Shown here in pieces: positions 26,720 through 37,400 of a stretch of 64,000 nucleotides of DNA. Source of the stretch: Apricaphanius iberus (Eukaryota; Chordata; Actinopteri; Cyprinodontiformes; Aphaniidae); the NCBI GenBank assembly GCA_028564705.1, contig JAPXFQ010002814.1, forward strand, positions 744,001 through 808,000, in the 5' to 3' direction. A program made the position numbers and the translations under genes. Position 1 is the stretch's first letter. Every line of letters starts with the position of its first letter. The notes under the pieces were generated by a model, which did not search any database, was not told the origin of the DNA, and saw only the letters and a list, made by a program, of their open reading frames with translations.

Positions 26720-27345
26720 GGGCTGTTTACACGATAATGTATTTCAGAAAAACTGAGGTTTTTCGCCGCGTTTTGGCCTGCCATTTACACGACGATGGGG
26801 ATTTTGGGGGGCAGAAATGCAACTTTTCTTAAACAGGTTCCAGAGTGGAGAATTCTGAAAATGCTGCATGATTTGTTCTCATGTAAACACAAACCCGGGG
26901 ACTTTGGAAAACTATGACATAACTGCCAGCTGCTCAGAACATATTAGACATACACACTTCACCAACTTTTCATTGTTCCCCTACCCCACACCTCCAATAA
27001 TACCCAACTGCAGCCGCAACTCTGTCTCTTTCCCTCTCTCTTTCTCAGACAGCTTGGGATGTGTCGTCTGTGTGACAGCAGAGGGATATTTCAGCTTGCA
27101 GACAGTTTGCGCAATGTTTCTGATTCCCCTCACAAATAAAGAGGGACCCACGGGAGAGGAAAGCAGCGCTGTCTGGTTTTACTCCTCAGACAAGCGCAAG
27201 CGGGTTGCCATTCCTAAATTGTTTTTTCGGCTAAGGAGGAGGAAACCGCAGGAAACCGTAAGACATCAATCTATAGGCCTGGCATATGTACTACATCATT
27301 TTCAATGAGCTCGCTCTGCCATGTAAATGCAGTGTCATTTTCATC
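26720..27345. mobile_element. Probable MITE (tttacac/catgtaaa ends)
   Basis: The left part has ggctgtttacacg and ccatttacacgacgatg, and the right part has ccatgtaaatgcagtgtcattttc, so complementary words occur at the two sides. The open frame of 146 codons across it (26868-27308) has no recognised domain. Confidence 0.4.
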
Positions 27346-27352
27346 CACACAT

Positions 27353-27712
27353 TGTTGGAACTAACCACCTTGCTTAAAACCCAGTTCTATAGTTCCATGC
27401 ATTTTACTTTATCAGAGATCCAAGAGATGAATCCAGTTTTTTAAGTTTATTAAAGCAGATCAAATGTTCATGTTACAGGGCGTCTGAGTAGGTCGCTCAG
27501 AGGGGTCAGCGCACAGTCTGACGAAGTCCTTCTTTAAAGCATCACATTATATAGCTTTACATTTGCACATGATTAGTTCTTCTCCTTGTTAATATGGCAT
27601 TATGGGCCATCTCCCTTATGTGCATATTCAACATGAAAGTTTACCGAGTAGTGGAAAAACTCCAACATATAACTTTACTTGTCAAACCAATGGAAAAACT
27701 CCAACATCACTG
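27353..27712 (-). mobile_element. Probable solo LTR of an old retroviral-type element
   Basis: Read on the - strand, it has a start in TGTTGGAG, a TATATAA box near 27.55 kb, a short R-like stretch with an AATAAA signal near 27.45 kb, and an end in TTCCAACA. These give the short terminal inverted repeat TGTTGGA/TCCAACA expected of an LTR. The outer end could instead be near 27.67 kb. No gag, pol or env sequence adjoins it and no target duplication is clear, so it is called solo and tentative. Confidence 0.4.
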
Positions 27713-28084
27713 CAGGCTTTTATCAAACTAGTTCTTTGCTTTTAAAAGTTCTTATCATTGTTCCAAAAGAATTTCTTAAACCGTGCTGCTGGAAAATCAC
27801 ACTACTACAACAAAGAAGTCCCATCCCTTAATAAAATAATTAAACTCTAATTGAACTCTATAAACCTTAATAAAATACATGGGGCTTTTAATTTAATTCA
27901 AATGTAACTTGATTTTGGATAAAACAAAAAATATGAACAACATAAACAATGAGACCTCATCATGAGAGTATCCACTTTGACCACTAAAGCTTTGGCCAGA
28001 GGGATAAACAACATTCTTTTTATGTCACCATCCTGCTCAGACATTTAAGTAGGACAGTTATAAAAAACACAGCAAAAACCATTG

Positions 28085-30830
28085 ACTTGCAGTCAGGGGG
28101 AGGAAGGTGAGGCCGTGCCTCACTTGTCATCATAGAAATATAAAATTGAAAAATAAATCAAATTGTTATATTTATTCAATGATTTGTATTTTAAAGTTCT
28201 TTTCCATTTAACTTCCCCATTTTTAGATATTTTTTTTCAAAATCGCTAAATTTCACATTTACCATTTAAATACTAAGAAGAGACGAGCGTTGAGGCATCA
28301 CCCCGATGAGCCTCACCATGGATTGCGCAATGACTATGCTAACAGTGCTGGCATGCTAGCAGTGAGACCTGTTGCTGTTCCTCTGCATGTCACTATTAAA
28401 ATGTTCGAACACTTTTACTATATGAACAAAATTTCTATATTTTAGCTGGTGTATATAACGCACAGTGTTTTCTTTGCTATCAACAACTCCTGTATTTGTG
28501 TGTGTATTCTTGTGCTAAGCAATCCTAAAACTGCTGCTAAGAGGCACTAGGTGAGGCACGCAGTTCTTCTGCCTCATGGCAGGGGTCGCTGGTGATCCCA
28601 GGGATTCTTCTTACGACTCCCAGGCCTACAGTTACCAAGTGAAGTGCAGTCATTCAGTGATGTTTTTCCTATTGCATTGCCTTATTTTAAAAAGGGAAGA
28701 TTACATATCTAAACTGAAAGAATTGTCTAAACTGGATTTTCAATCGAAGCAGGAGATGATAATGAAAAGAAGACCAACACCGGAGCTAAAAGGTTTGCTT
28801 CAGACTACGGTAGAGAAGACCTGCTCTTTTCAAGCAGTGTGGTACACACGAAAAGGCTGGCTGTGTGGATGTCCAGCAAGAAACCGCCTTTTCTGCTTTT
28901 CCGGCCTTCTTTTCTCAACTTGTGACAATGTCTTGACTCAGATGGGATATTGCAACCGGAAGAATTTACAGAGAAGCCTCATCAAACATGAACGGTCGAC
29001 TGCACACATTCAAAGTGAACTTGCAGTAAAAACGTTTGGTATGTCCAGGATAGACTTGGCTTTGGACGAACAGCAAAGACTGAACATCAGCATCCACAAT
29101 GCCAAGGTAAAGTACGACCGGGAGATTTTAAAAGATGTCATCAATGCCACCTGCTTCCTCGGCAAACAACAGCTGGCATTTCATGGAAATGATGAAAGTA
29201 CAGACTCTGCTAATCGTGCCAACTATGTTGAAATGTTACATGCTTTTGCTGAGAAAGATGACAGGTTAACGAAACATTTAGAGACATCAACTGTATTTTC
29301 TGGCCTGTCAAATAGAATAGGGTACGATTTAATCGAAGCAGTCGGTGGTGTCATTAGAAATGACATTAAAAGGGAGATCAGTGCAGCCCCATTCGTTGCT
29401 GTGGAAGTAGATGAGACCACAGATGTTACAAACCAAGCTCAGATTTCAGTCATATTAAGATATGTGGCTATATCTGAAGCAGGCTGTGAGGTGAAAGAAG
29501 CCTTTTTGGGCTTCGATGATGTGAGTGAGGACAGTCCTGCCATTGCCGATTACATCCTGAGAGTGTTGGAAAAGTACGACTGTGTTGACAAGCTTGTACC
29601 TCACACCTATGATTGGGCCGCTGTAATGGCTTCAGAGTTCAATGGTGTGCAAGCTAAAATGAAAGAAAAAGTGCCCGAAGCCATATTCACGCATTGTTAC
29701 ACACACAAGCTGAACTTGGTGCTCTTGCATTCAGCAAAGTGAATGCCGGAATGTCACACGTTTTTTTAAAACAGCTGAGGGACTAGCGTCATTCTTCAGC
29801 AAGTCCACCAAACGCACTCACTTGCTAGATGAGGTTGTCAAGCGCCGTTTATCCAGAGCAGCACCTACAGGATGGAGCTCTAACTCTAGGTTGCTGCAGA
29901 CAATAAGCATGCACCAAAATGATCGGCACACGATATTTCATGTCATTATGGAAAATCCCGACATCTGGTATAATGACACACTGTTGATAGCAACAGTCGA
30001 TTAGATGTAACCTAAAACGAGTGTTCTGTAACATTCTGGAAAACGTTAGCAGTCAAATGAAGGCCAGGTTTTATCATTTTGCTGAGCTGGCTTTCCTTGG
30101 TTTGGTTCACTGTACAAAATTCGGTGTAATGTCACAACATTTTGATGACGCGAAACTGCAGAGCCTGTCAAAATATGGAAGATTCTTTGACTTTGTCAAA
30201 CTAAAGGCAGATCTAGTTGGACTGTATAGCTCCCAAACGGTGAGGGAAGAATGTAAATCTCCTGGACAGCTTCTCAGCTTTTTGGCCCAGAAGGATCTCA
30301 TTGAAACTGTTCCAGAGGCGACAAAGTTGCTCCAGCTCGTGCTCACTATTCCCGCTACCACAGCATCGGTGGAGCGGTCCTTCTCTGCCCTGAAAAGACT
30401 AAGGAAAACATACAGTCAAAACAGGACTGATCAAGGCTTTTGGCAGTGATCTCCATTGAAAAAGAGAGACTTTTAAAACTGAGGACAGATCAGGAATAAT
30501 TCTACAAACAAGTTATTGATTATTTTCCTAAGAAGGAGCGGCGCATGGACTTCATTTATAAGTAAAGGTATGTCGTGACGTTAATAAGATTTTTGTAAGT
30601 TATTTTTTCTCTGTGCAAGTTTGTATATGTAAAGAATGCTTATAATGTCAGCATTCTTACATATAAGCCTGATATGAAATTTCTCTGGAGTGGCTGCGGT
30701 TTCTTTAACCGAGAACTAAGCCCAGTATGTGTACGCCAGCATCTACATTATAATACATTCTACACTGACTGTGATGACGGTGGTGCCTCACTAGCCATGA
30801 ACCTCACCGCACGTAACTGGCACAAACACA
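28085..30830 (+). mobile_element. hAT-type transposon, decayed
   Basis: A transposase pseudogene is flanked by aggtgaggc/gcctcac words near 28.10 kb and 30.79 kb. Exact TIRs and the 8-bp duplication expected of hAT elements could not be fixed. Confidence 0.5.
28576..30560 (+). pseudogene. hAT transposase pseudogene (ZMYM1-like type)
   Basis: The first frame (28576-29742, 388 codons) holds a TTF-type zinc-finger region: AVWYTRKGWLCGC, RNRLFCFSGLLFS, then SLIKHERSTAH with the terminal His. The RNase-H-like core start follows (FVAVEVDETTDVTNQAQIS), where the Asp of VDETTD is the usual first catalytic residue, then THCYTHKLNLVLLHSA. At 29742 the frame is broken. It resumes at 29822 (KRRLSRAAPTGWSS) and 30021-30449, which carries PATTASVERSFSALKRLRK, the hAT dimerisation motif. 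A last shift separates SIEKERLLKLRTDQ. Unlike DDE integrases, hAT enzymes form hairpins on flanking DNA. The breaks make this copy inactive. Confidence 0.75.
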
Positions 30831-31029
30831 ATAACCTCTTTTGTAAGACAGAATAAAAAATATAACTCTTCAACATTCAAACAAAAACGGCTTCATTATG
30901 TAAACAACCCCTCAAAGATGAGGGTGGTTGCTGCAGGGGAGACATTGCTGGGGGATGGGTGGCTGACTGATCAAACCTGGGTGAAGGTGGGGAGAGTAGA
31001 GGACAGGGAGATGTGGTTAAATCTGCAGA

Positions 31030-31470
31030 GATCAGAAAAAGGGTCTGGGGTGCTGTGTTTGGAGTCTGGTCACATTGTGGAGGACAACACAGGCCAGTGC
31101 AGCATTAGCAGAGGGGGGGCATATATCAAGATAAACTGTGTAAACTCCCAGGATATATAGCACGGCCTTATGCCAACAGTTCAACATCTCTATGACAGGT
31201 AAATGCACAAAGTACACTATCTATTGTTCACACACAGCAAGTCCCCCTACTCTTGTCTTACCACTCTCCTTGGTTCTGTTGGCATGGAGCAGATGAAAAC
31301 CCTCCATGTTTATGTTTGAGTCTGGTGTTAGTGCAGTTAGCCATGTCTCGGTCAAGCAGATCAGGCTGCTCTCCCTGTAGCTACTTCAATGGCAGGTTAC
31401 AGTCACCAACTCATTCACTTTGTTTGGGAGAGATCTTACATTTCCCAGGATGATGGACTTGATTACATGC
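31030..31470 (-). pseudogene. LINE endonuclease-domain fragment
   Basis: On the - strand the frames give LICLTETWLTALTPDSNIN, GFHLLHANRTKESGK and a VNNRW-like phrase. These are the TETWL and DRT-type motifs of the AP-endonuclease domain of L2-like LINEs. The RT domain does not follow. Small shifts break the frame. Confidence 0.6.
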
Positions 31471-31899
31471 CTGTACCTCCTTCCCCTGCTTTGACGCCTA
31501 ATCCCAGTGCAATTGCCATGTCTTGTCCTTCTCAGATCATAGGGGATATTTGCTCAGTCAGTGGAAGTCATTACAACAGAGCTACTGAGAGCTAGTAGCT
31601 GACCCCTCGTGTAAATGATGGCAGATCAGATTCTAAAATACCATAAAAAGGTAAAGAACATGATTGACCACAGAATGGTTGACTCCATTGTAAGAACAGC
31701 AGTCCACAATAATGATAACAAAAATACACAAAACTTTAAGGAGCAAATATTTAATATAAGAAAAATCTCAGGATGGAGTTTATAGCTGCTAAAACATACA
31801 GCCTTCTAGTGTGGTGCCAGAAGTCCAAAGGTTAGGTGAGTCAAATGTGCTTCGTAATGCTTATTTCTTCTTTTATTGGAATTATATTGTCTTGTCATA

Positions 31900-32381
31900 C
31901 AGTGCCTTGGAAAATTATTCCTACTCTTTGAAATCTTTAATGTTTTTGCCATTTTGCAACCACAAACTTCAATGCTTTTCATGTAAAAGACCGAAACCAT
32001 GTACCACAGCATTTCAGTTTTGAAGTAAAATGATAAATTGTTTTTAAATGTGTGATAAATATCAGAAAAGAGTGCCATGCAATTATATGCAGTCACTCTG
32101 TAGACATACTTTGTAGAACCAACATTTGCAATTACATTGTTCACATTATGTCACTACCAGCTTTGCAGATCCCGGGAGCAGGTTTTTTTTTTTTCAACTT
32201 TGCAAAATGTAATATTTGGAAACGTTTTGGAAACTACACAGTCTATCCTTCCACATAAAAAAGTATGCCATACTTTAAGTTGGTCATTACATCTAATAAA
32301 ACATATTTACGTTTGTGGCTCTAACTTGACAAAAAAGGAGAGGGTTCAAGGGGCATGATTACTTTTGCCAAGCTCTTCTTA
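31900..32381. mobile_element. MITE with CAGTGCCTTG-type end
   Basis: The left end is cagtgccttggaaaattattc. The right end is gattacttttgccaagct, whose complement is similar. Fish genomes contain many elements with this end. The interior is non-coding. Confidence 0.5.
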
Positions 32382-32399
32382 GTTTGTAACGGATTTTTT

Positions 32400-33578
32400 G
32401 GTCTGTTTTTGTAGTCCTTAACCACTGCTCTGATATGTCTACTGATCTCAAAACAACTAATAACTCGTTTATATGCGGCATCATGTCTCCAAGGCATGTG
32501 CTGCAAACCGCGAATGCAATCACCAGCCAGCGTGATCTTAATTATTAAAAGTCTGCATTCTTTATAAGCCTAATAGTTCTGGTTTAGACCTTCACGCAGC
32601 AGCAACGCAGGAAGCCAATAAACAGTTCATGAAACTGGCCAATGTGGAACAGGAAACTGCGTTTAGCGCTGTGATTAATGGGGTCAATATGCCGCTGATG
32701 TGGATATGCTGAAACATGTCATCTTAATCATAACAGTGCTTGTTCTGAAGCAAATTATTTCATTACCATTTTAAAGCATCTTTCTGTATTGCAAAAAGAA
32801 AATGCTCGAGCACTGCCTGCTTTAGGCGTAGAAGATGTTAAGTGCTAAGCTCAAAAAGGAGAAAGTCTGTCATTTCACATGGGTTCTCCCCCTGAGAGTG
32901 GAGCCATAATGGCAGGGTGTGTACAACATTTTAGTGTGGAAACAGTGTGCCATCATTGTCAGAGCTTGTGAACTTTTCCTTTTTTGTGTGCTGTCATGTT
33001 TTGTCAAGTGAGCCTATTGATGTAGCTCTGGTAATGTCTTTTGTGTGTGTTGACACAAGTTTCTGCATGCAGTGCTGATTAGACAAGTTCAATATAACCG
33101 CGTTAGAAAAATGTTTTTCTTCACAGGCTGCCTAGCAGAAATGGCAGCTCATCCAAGCACTGGTGTATTTGTCACAAGTAATTAATTTTTCCTTCCATAA
33201 AAAAACGCCCACTGGGATGATGGAAAAGGTGGGTTCATTAACCCTCCTCATCCGAGCTTCCTGTGGCACTTTACAATGTATTGGTTGCTGGTCTCTCCAA
33301 CTGTCCATGACAGGAAAATGTGCAAGAATGGAAAGTATTCTATTCTAAAATGGCTGTTTTGCTTTAGGAGTCAAATGAATTTCTGTGGCAGCTCAGCCCA
33401 ACATTTTTAAATGCTTTCACAGCTCTTTCACACTCAATTTCTTCTTTTACCCAAGACACATCCAAAGATGTTCTCTCTATTTCTATTTTTGCTGTCCTTT
33501 CTCCACAACTTCATGGTGTTCTCTTTGTGTTATCGCGTTCACTTTAACTTAATAATACCAGTGCTGTAATTAAAATAG
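32400..33578. other. No gene or repeat recognised
   Basis: Less AT-skewed DNA including a stretch at 32590-32880 without repeat signatures. Nothing can be assigned. Confidence 0.35.
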
Positions 33579-33584
33579 CTTTTG
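33579..33584. repeat. Target-site duplication, outer element (left)
   Basis: CTTTTG, immediately before the left end TATGAAGG. The identical hexamer follows the right end at 48150-48155. Confidence 0.75.
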
Positions 33585-33671
33585 TATGAAGGTAGATATG
33601 TTTCAAAACATCTGCGGTTGTAATTTGGATCCACACGTCTGTAAATCGATCTGCACCTCTGTAAATAGAAT
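33585..33671 (+). repeat. Outer element left TIR
   Basis: An 87-bp arm matching the complement of 48063-48149 with about five differences. It and the following 200 bp contain repeated words of the type ctgtaaat and cttgtatttt that may be sub-terminal protein-binding units. Confidence 0.75.
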
Positions 33672-34075
33672 CCGCACACTTGTATTTTAAATATGAGCTT
33701 GTATTTTGGATGCGTAAATCTGTGTATTGCGATGTGAGAAGTTGCACATGAAATCCAAACTTGTACAGCTGAATTTTCACTTGTACCAAATTAATCAAAA
33801 ACATGCGAAATAAATTTGAGTGTGTGTCAAATTTTCACCTGTGAAAAATGTTCTCACAAATTCGCTTTGCATTTTAAGTTGTAGAAAAGAAAGTATAAAA
33901 TGCCTAAAACTCTATTTCCACAAGTCAATTTTCCCACTACAACTACAAGTCAGTGAACAGAACTTCTCGACTGTGCGCACACACAACTCTCTTGCTACGA
34001 CTTCGAGTTTTGATAAAAAATTTTTACCAGTTTCTTTCAAAACCTGCCTGTGTCAAGTAAGGTGTAGCTGCAGCC

Positions 34076-34081
34076 CCTACA
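34076..34081. repeat. Target-site duplication, inner transposon (left)
   Basis: CCTACA directly before the left end. The same hexamer stands directly after the right end (47549-47554). Confidence 0.9.
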
Positions 34082-34129
34082 TATGGGCTTAATATAAGGC
34101 CATATATATTTCACAGATATATATGAATG

Positions 34130-34290
34130 TTTGCGGAAAAAAACAGCGTTTGCATTCATAAGTCAAATCTGTATGCAAAATAAAAGTTTGCAAATGTGTA
34201 AAAAGGATTTGCATGGTTGTAAAAAAAGTTTTGCATTTGTGGAAAAAATACACGTGCTTTTGCAAAACTTGCTGTTTACAGATGTGACAC
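34130..34290 (+). repeat. Degenerate sub-terminal repeats
   Basis: Short units of the form tttgcat/tttgcaaa followed by tgtgtaaaaa, ggttgtaaaaa, ttgtggaaaaa or ttacagatgtg occur several times close to the end. The same array is present in the right TIR. Such arrays often bind the transposase in other DNA transposons; here that role is inferred. Confidence 0.5.
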
Positions 34291-34358
34291 AAAAACCTGC
34301 ATGTGACACTCTGAAGTTTCGGTTGTGAATTATGTCCCTTTCTTTAAACATCTACCTG

Positions 34359-34455
34359 ATTGGATGGTGACAAATCAAAGTGTCCAATCAGAGAGCAGAC
34401 GGTTTCCAGGCCTGTCTCACCGCTGCAAACTCTTAAGGTGGAGCAGAGTTCCGAG
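34359..34455 (+). promoter_or_regulatory. Putative promoter in left TIR
   Basis: An inverted CCAAT box (ATTGG, 34359-34363) and a direct one (CCAAT, 34384-34388) lie 70-95 bp upstream of the exon 1 ATG at 34456. The sequence between is GC-richer than the rest of the arm and has no TATA box. The identical region in the right TIR (47175-47271) would drive the - strand gene. Confidence 0.45.
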
Positions 34456-37400
34456 ATGGAGGAAGGCGCGAGCTCGTCTGCTACTCAGGTACGTTATAAT
34501 TTATGATATTGTCGAAATTAAAGTTCACATTTAACGTTAGCCTACATTTAAATTTAAATAGCACAAAATAATCTTGCTTAAGCAAATTGTTTATTTGATA
34601 GCAGACAACTGAACATAGCCTACTTATAAACTATTTGTTAATAAGCCTGTTTACGGAAGAGCGTTATAACGATGATTACGTTTACAATGTATTATAATTT
34701 TCAACAAAGTGTGTTTTATTATTATGTTGGTAGCTAAGAAATAGCTTTTCCTAGCTAGCCATGTTGTAACCCCAAGCTAGCATCTGCACCGGGGTTTCGT
34801 CCGACATTTTTGGGAACCACACTTTAAAAACCTGTCTGAAAACATACTGGAGAGTAAGGTCCTGACCATGATCAGTTGAGAAGAGTCACTATAATACAGA
34901 AACATTATTAACCAGAACGTAGGTCCGTACAACCCGTTTCAGAAAGCAGGTTTTGTGAAAACTGTTAGTTAACAACCGTTGATTAGCAACCGACTGAGGA
35001 ATGTATTACAAAAACAATTACATGTACCAAAAACCTTACTGGATCAGATGACAGTAACAATCTGATACCAGTAAATAGTCCTGAATGTGTAACAGATCAA
35101 CACTGGGATTCATGTTAATCAGAGATCAACAAACATCAAATCCTGGAGGAGGAAAGTGATGTTCTCATATATTTCATCCAGATCATTACTGTATTCTTTA
35201 AAATCCTAGCACCCAGTAACTTTTTCTCCATGCAACTCAGGTGTACCATCTCACCTAATTCTACTCCTTTTTTCCAGTTTTTGTCTAAATGATTACTATC
35301 ATGTGAAATAATCTTTTTGTTGTTGTTGACCGAAATAAAGCATATTATTATTATTATATTATTCTCGCATCATCATCCTGTTAATCTAGTTGACATAATC
35401 TTTAGTTTAGCTCACAAAAAGGCCAAACTGTCCTTTATATCTAAACCATGCTCAGCCAAAACCACATCACCTGGAGAAGTTTCTGCAGAAGTCAACTGTT
35501 CTCTGGGATATATTTATCACTGCACTTCCCCCAAGTTGTAAATGGAGGGTTAAAATCTGCTGCTTCATTTGATTTTTGTGCATGCTGCTGCACACAAATC
35601 AGTGAAAGTAGAAAAGATTATAAAATAAATGAAATTCTAAGTAAGACTGAGAGAGAAATTTACAATGGCCAATACTTAACTGCTATAAACAAAAGATTGG
35701 TTCCCCTGAAATGACAAATCAATCCCATTGTTCTGTGCATTGATGACATATATGCACATTTCTATATTTTTTCTATAAATTACATTTAGTTTGCTCATTA
35801 TCTGTATTGTATAAAATAACTTGCCTACAAATATCTGTCGATGGTTCTTCTTACTAAACACAAGATTTTGTATTTTATTTCACCCACCTTATCCATCATA
35901 TTTGGATAATAAGTTTCTTGAAAGTTCAGTGTCACAGTGTTTTGTTGCTAGTATTTATGAAAATGTATGCATGTCTTCCACAGGAACAGAAATCGTCAAT
36001 AGAGAGAGCTATACGCAACTTTGTTAATGTTCTATCAAATGCCCGGCCCCAAGTGGAAGGTGTAACTGGAAGAACACGTATACAGAATAGTCAGCCACCA
36101 GCCTGCCCGCAGACCACCAGAGAGAACACTCAAAGTGAAATGCAAAGGTATCTGTTAACTAGTATAATTGAAAATGTTTTATTTAGCAATTTTTTACACG
36201 ACATTTGGCTCTATTTTCTGTTAAGTATTGTAATGCCTCATTTGAGGTTTTTTCTCTGTTTTTGTTTTTCCATTTTGATTAATTTATTCATGAATAAATT
36301 AATTATAGGTCGTTTCCAGCAATGTTTCAAAGAAGACAGAATAGAGGAAAGCGGCCTTTTCCAGCACCAAGTGTCGTCATACCAGTGGCTCGCCACATAG
36401 AGCTCAGTTTCTGTCTTCTGCCTGGTTCTACTACAAAAACTCCCAAGAATGAAATAAGGCTTCTTCAAGCTGGACTGGGAAGGCGGACAATTGACATAGC
36501 TGATAATGCTGATCATGAACAGGTAATTATTTTTCCCTTAGATTATTGGAGTCTATTGATAGAAATTGGCACTTGCTTCTCCTGGAATACTGTAGTTAGT
36601 AGTTCTTGGGAATGTAGTGGACTGATCTTTGAAATGGCACTTTGTTTTCTTTTTTTTCCATTTAATTATTTCTGTTCCTTTATCTAAACCTAGATCACCA
36701 AAGCTCTTCATGAGGAATATCCCAAAATGACCCTTCTTTTTGAGGGACAAGAAGACCATCTCATCCCCTGCACTTCTCGGATTTTAGCTGACAGTGACCT
36801 CTTTCTGGTGGCTGGAAGAATGATTGGACATTCCATTCTGAACGATGGACCTCGTCTTCATGGGATCAGTGATGCAATCATTCACATGCTTCTGTATGCT
36901 GACAAAGACACAGTCACAGTACACCTGGAAGATGTGCCAGATATTGATATCCGGACAACGATCCAAATGGTAAATAATAAAAAGTTAAAAGCCTTTCTCA
37001 GTTAATTTCTCTACTTATGACTGGTCATGAATCTTAATTTAGTCCTGCTTTTTTTTTCTGAAAATTAAAACATGAAAATGTTATTATATAAATTTAGGGT
37101 AAACATTTAAACTAGCAACTATTTTTTTGTTTATTTGTTTGTTTTATTTTAAATTAAGCTTGATGGCCACAAACCCCTGTCCGAGGAGCAGAGGAATGAA
37201 GTTTCTGCTCTAGCTATATCCTGGGACTTGCCACCTGTGAACACTGAAAATCGTAGATGGCTGTTCCAACAATTACTACATCATTCAGTGAGATGACACC
37301 TTAGTTATTTTAGATAGTGTTTTTGCGAAACTCAGCAGTAAACAATCCCATGTAGTTAGGAAAAGTTATTCAAATCTGCTAACTAAATCCTTACCAAACA

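Larger units (their letters stand above)
34082..34818 (+). repeat. Inner transposon left TIR (737 bp)
   Basis: Perfectly complementary in my reading to 46812-47548. It holds the transposon end, sub-terminal repeats, a promoter-like region, the ATG and coding exon 1 of the + strand gene, and the start of intron 1. Similarity stops abruptly after tgggaacc. Confidence 0.95.

Noticed and set aside
26868..27308. 146-codon frame on +
   Set aside because: It sits within a probable MITE, mixes low-complexity parts and has no known domain.
34089..34351. Several 60-70 codon frames on both strands, repeated at 47279-47541
   Set aside because: They are the same chance frames in the two TIR copies. Only the 11-codon exon 1 is supported, by splice phase with two genes.
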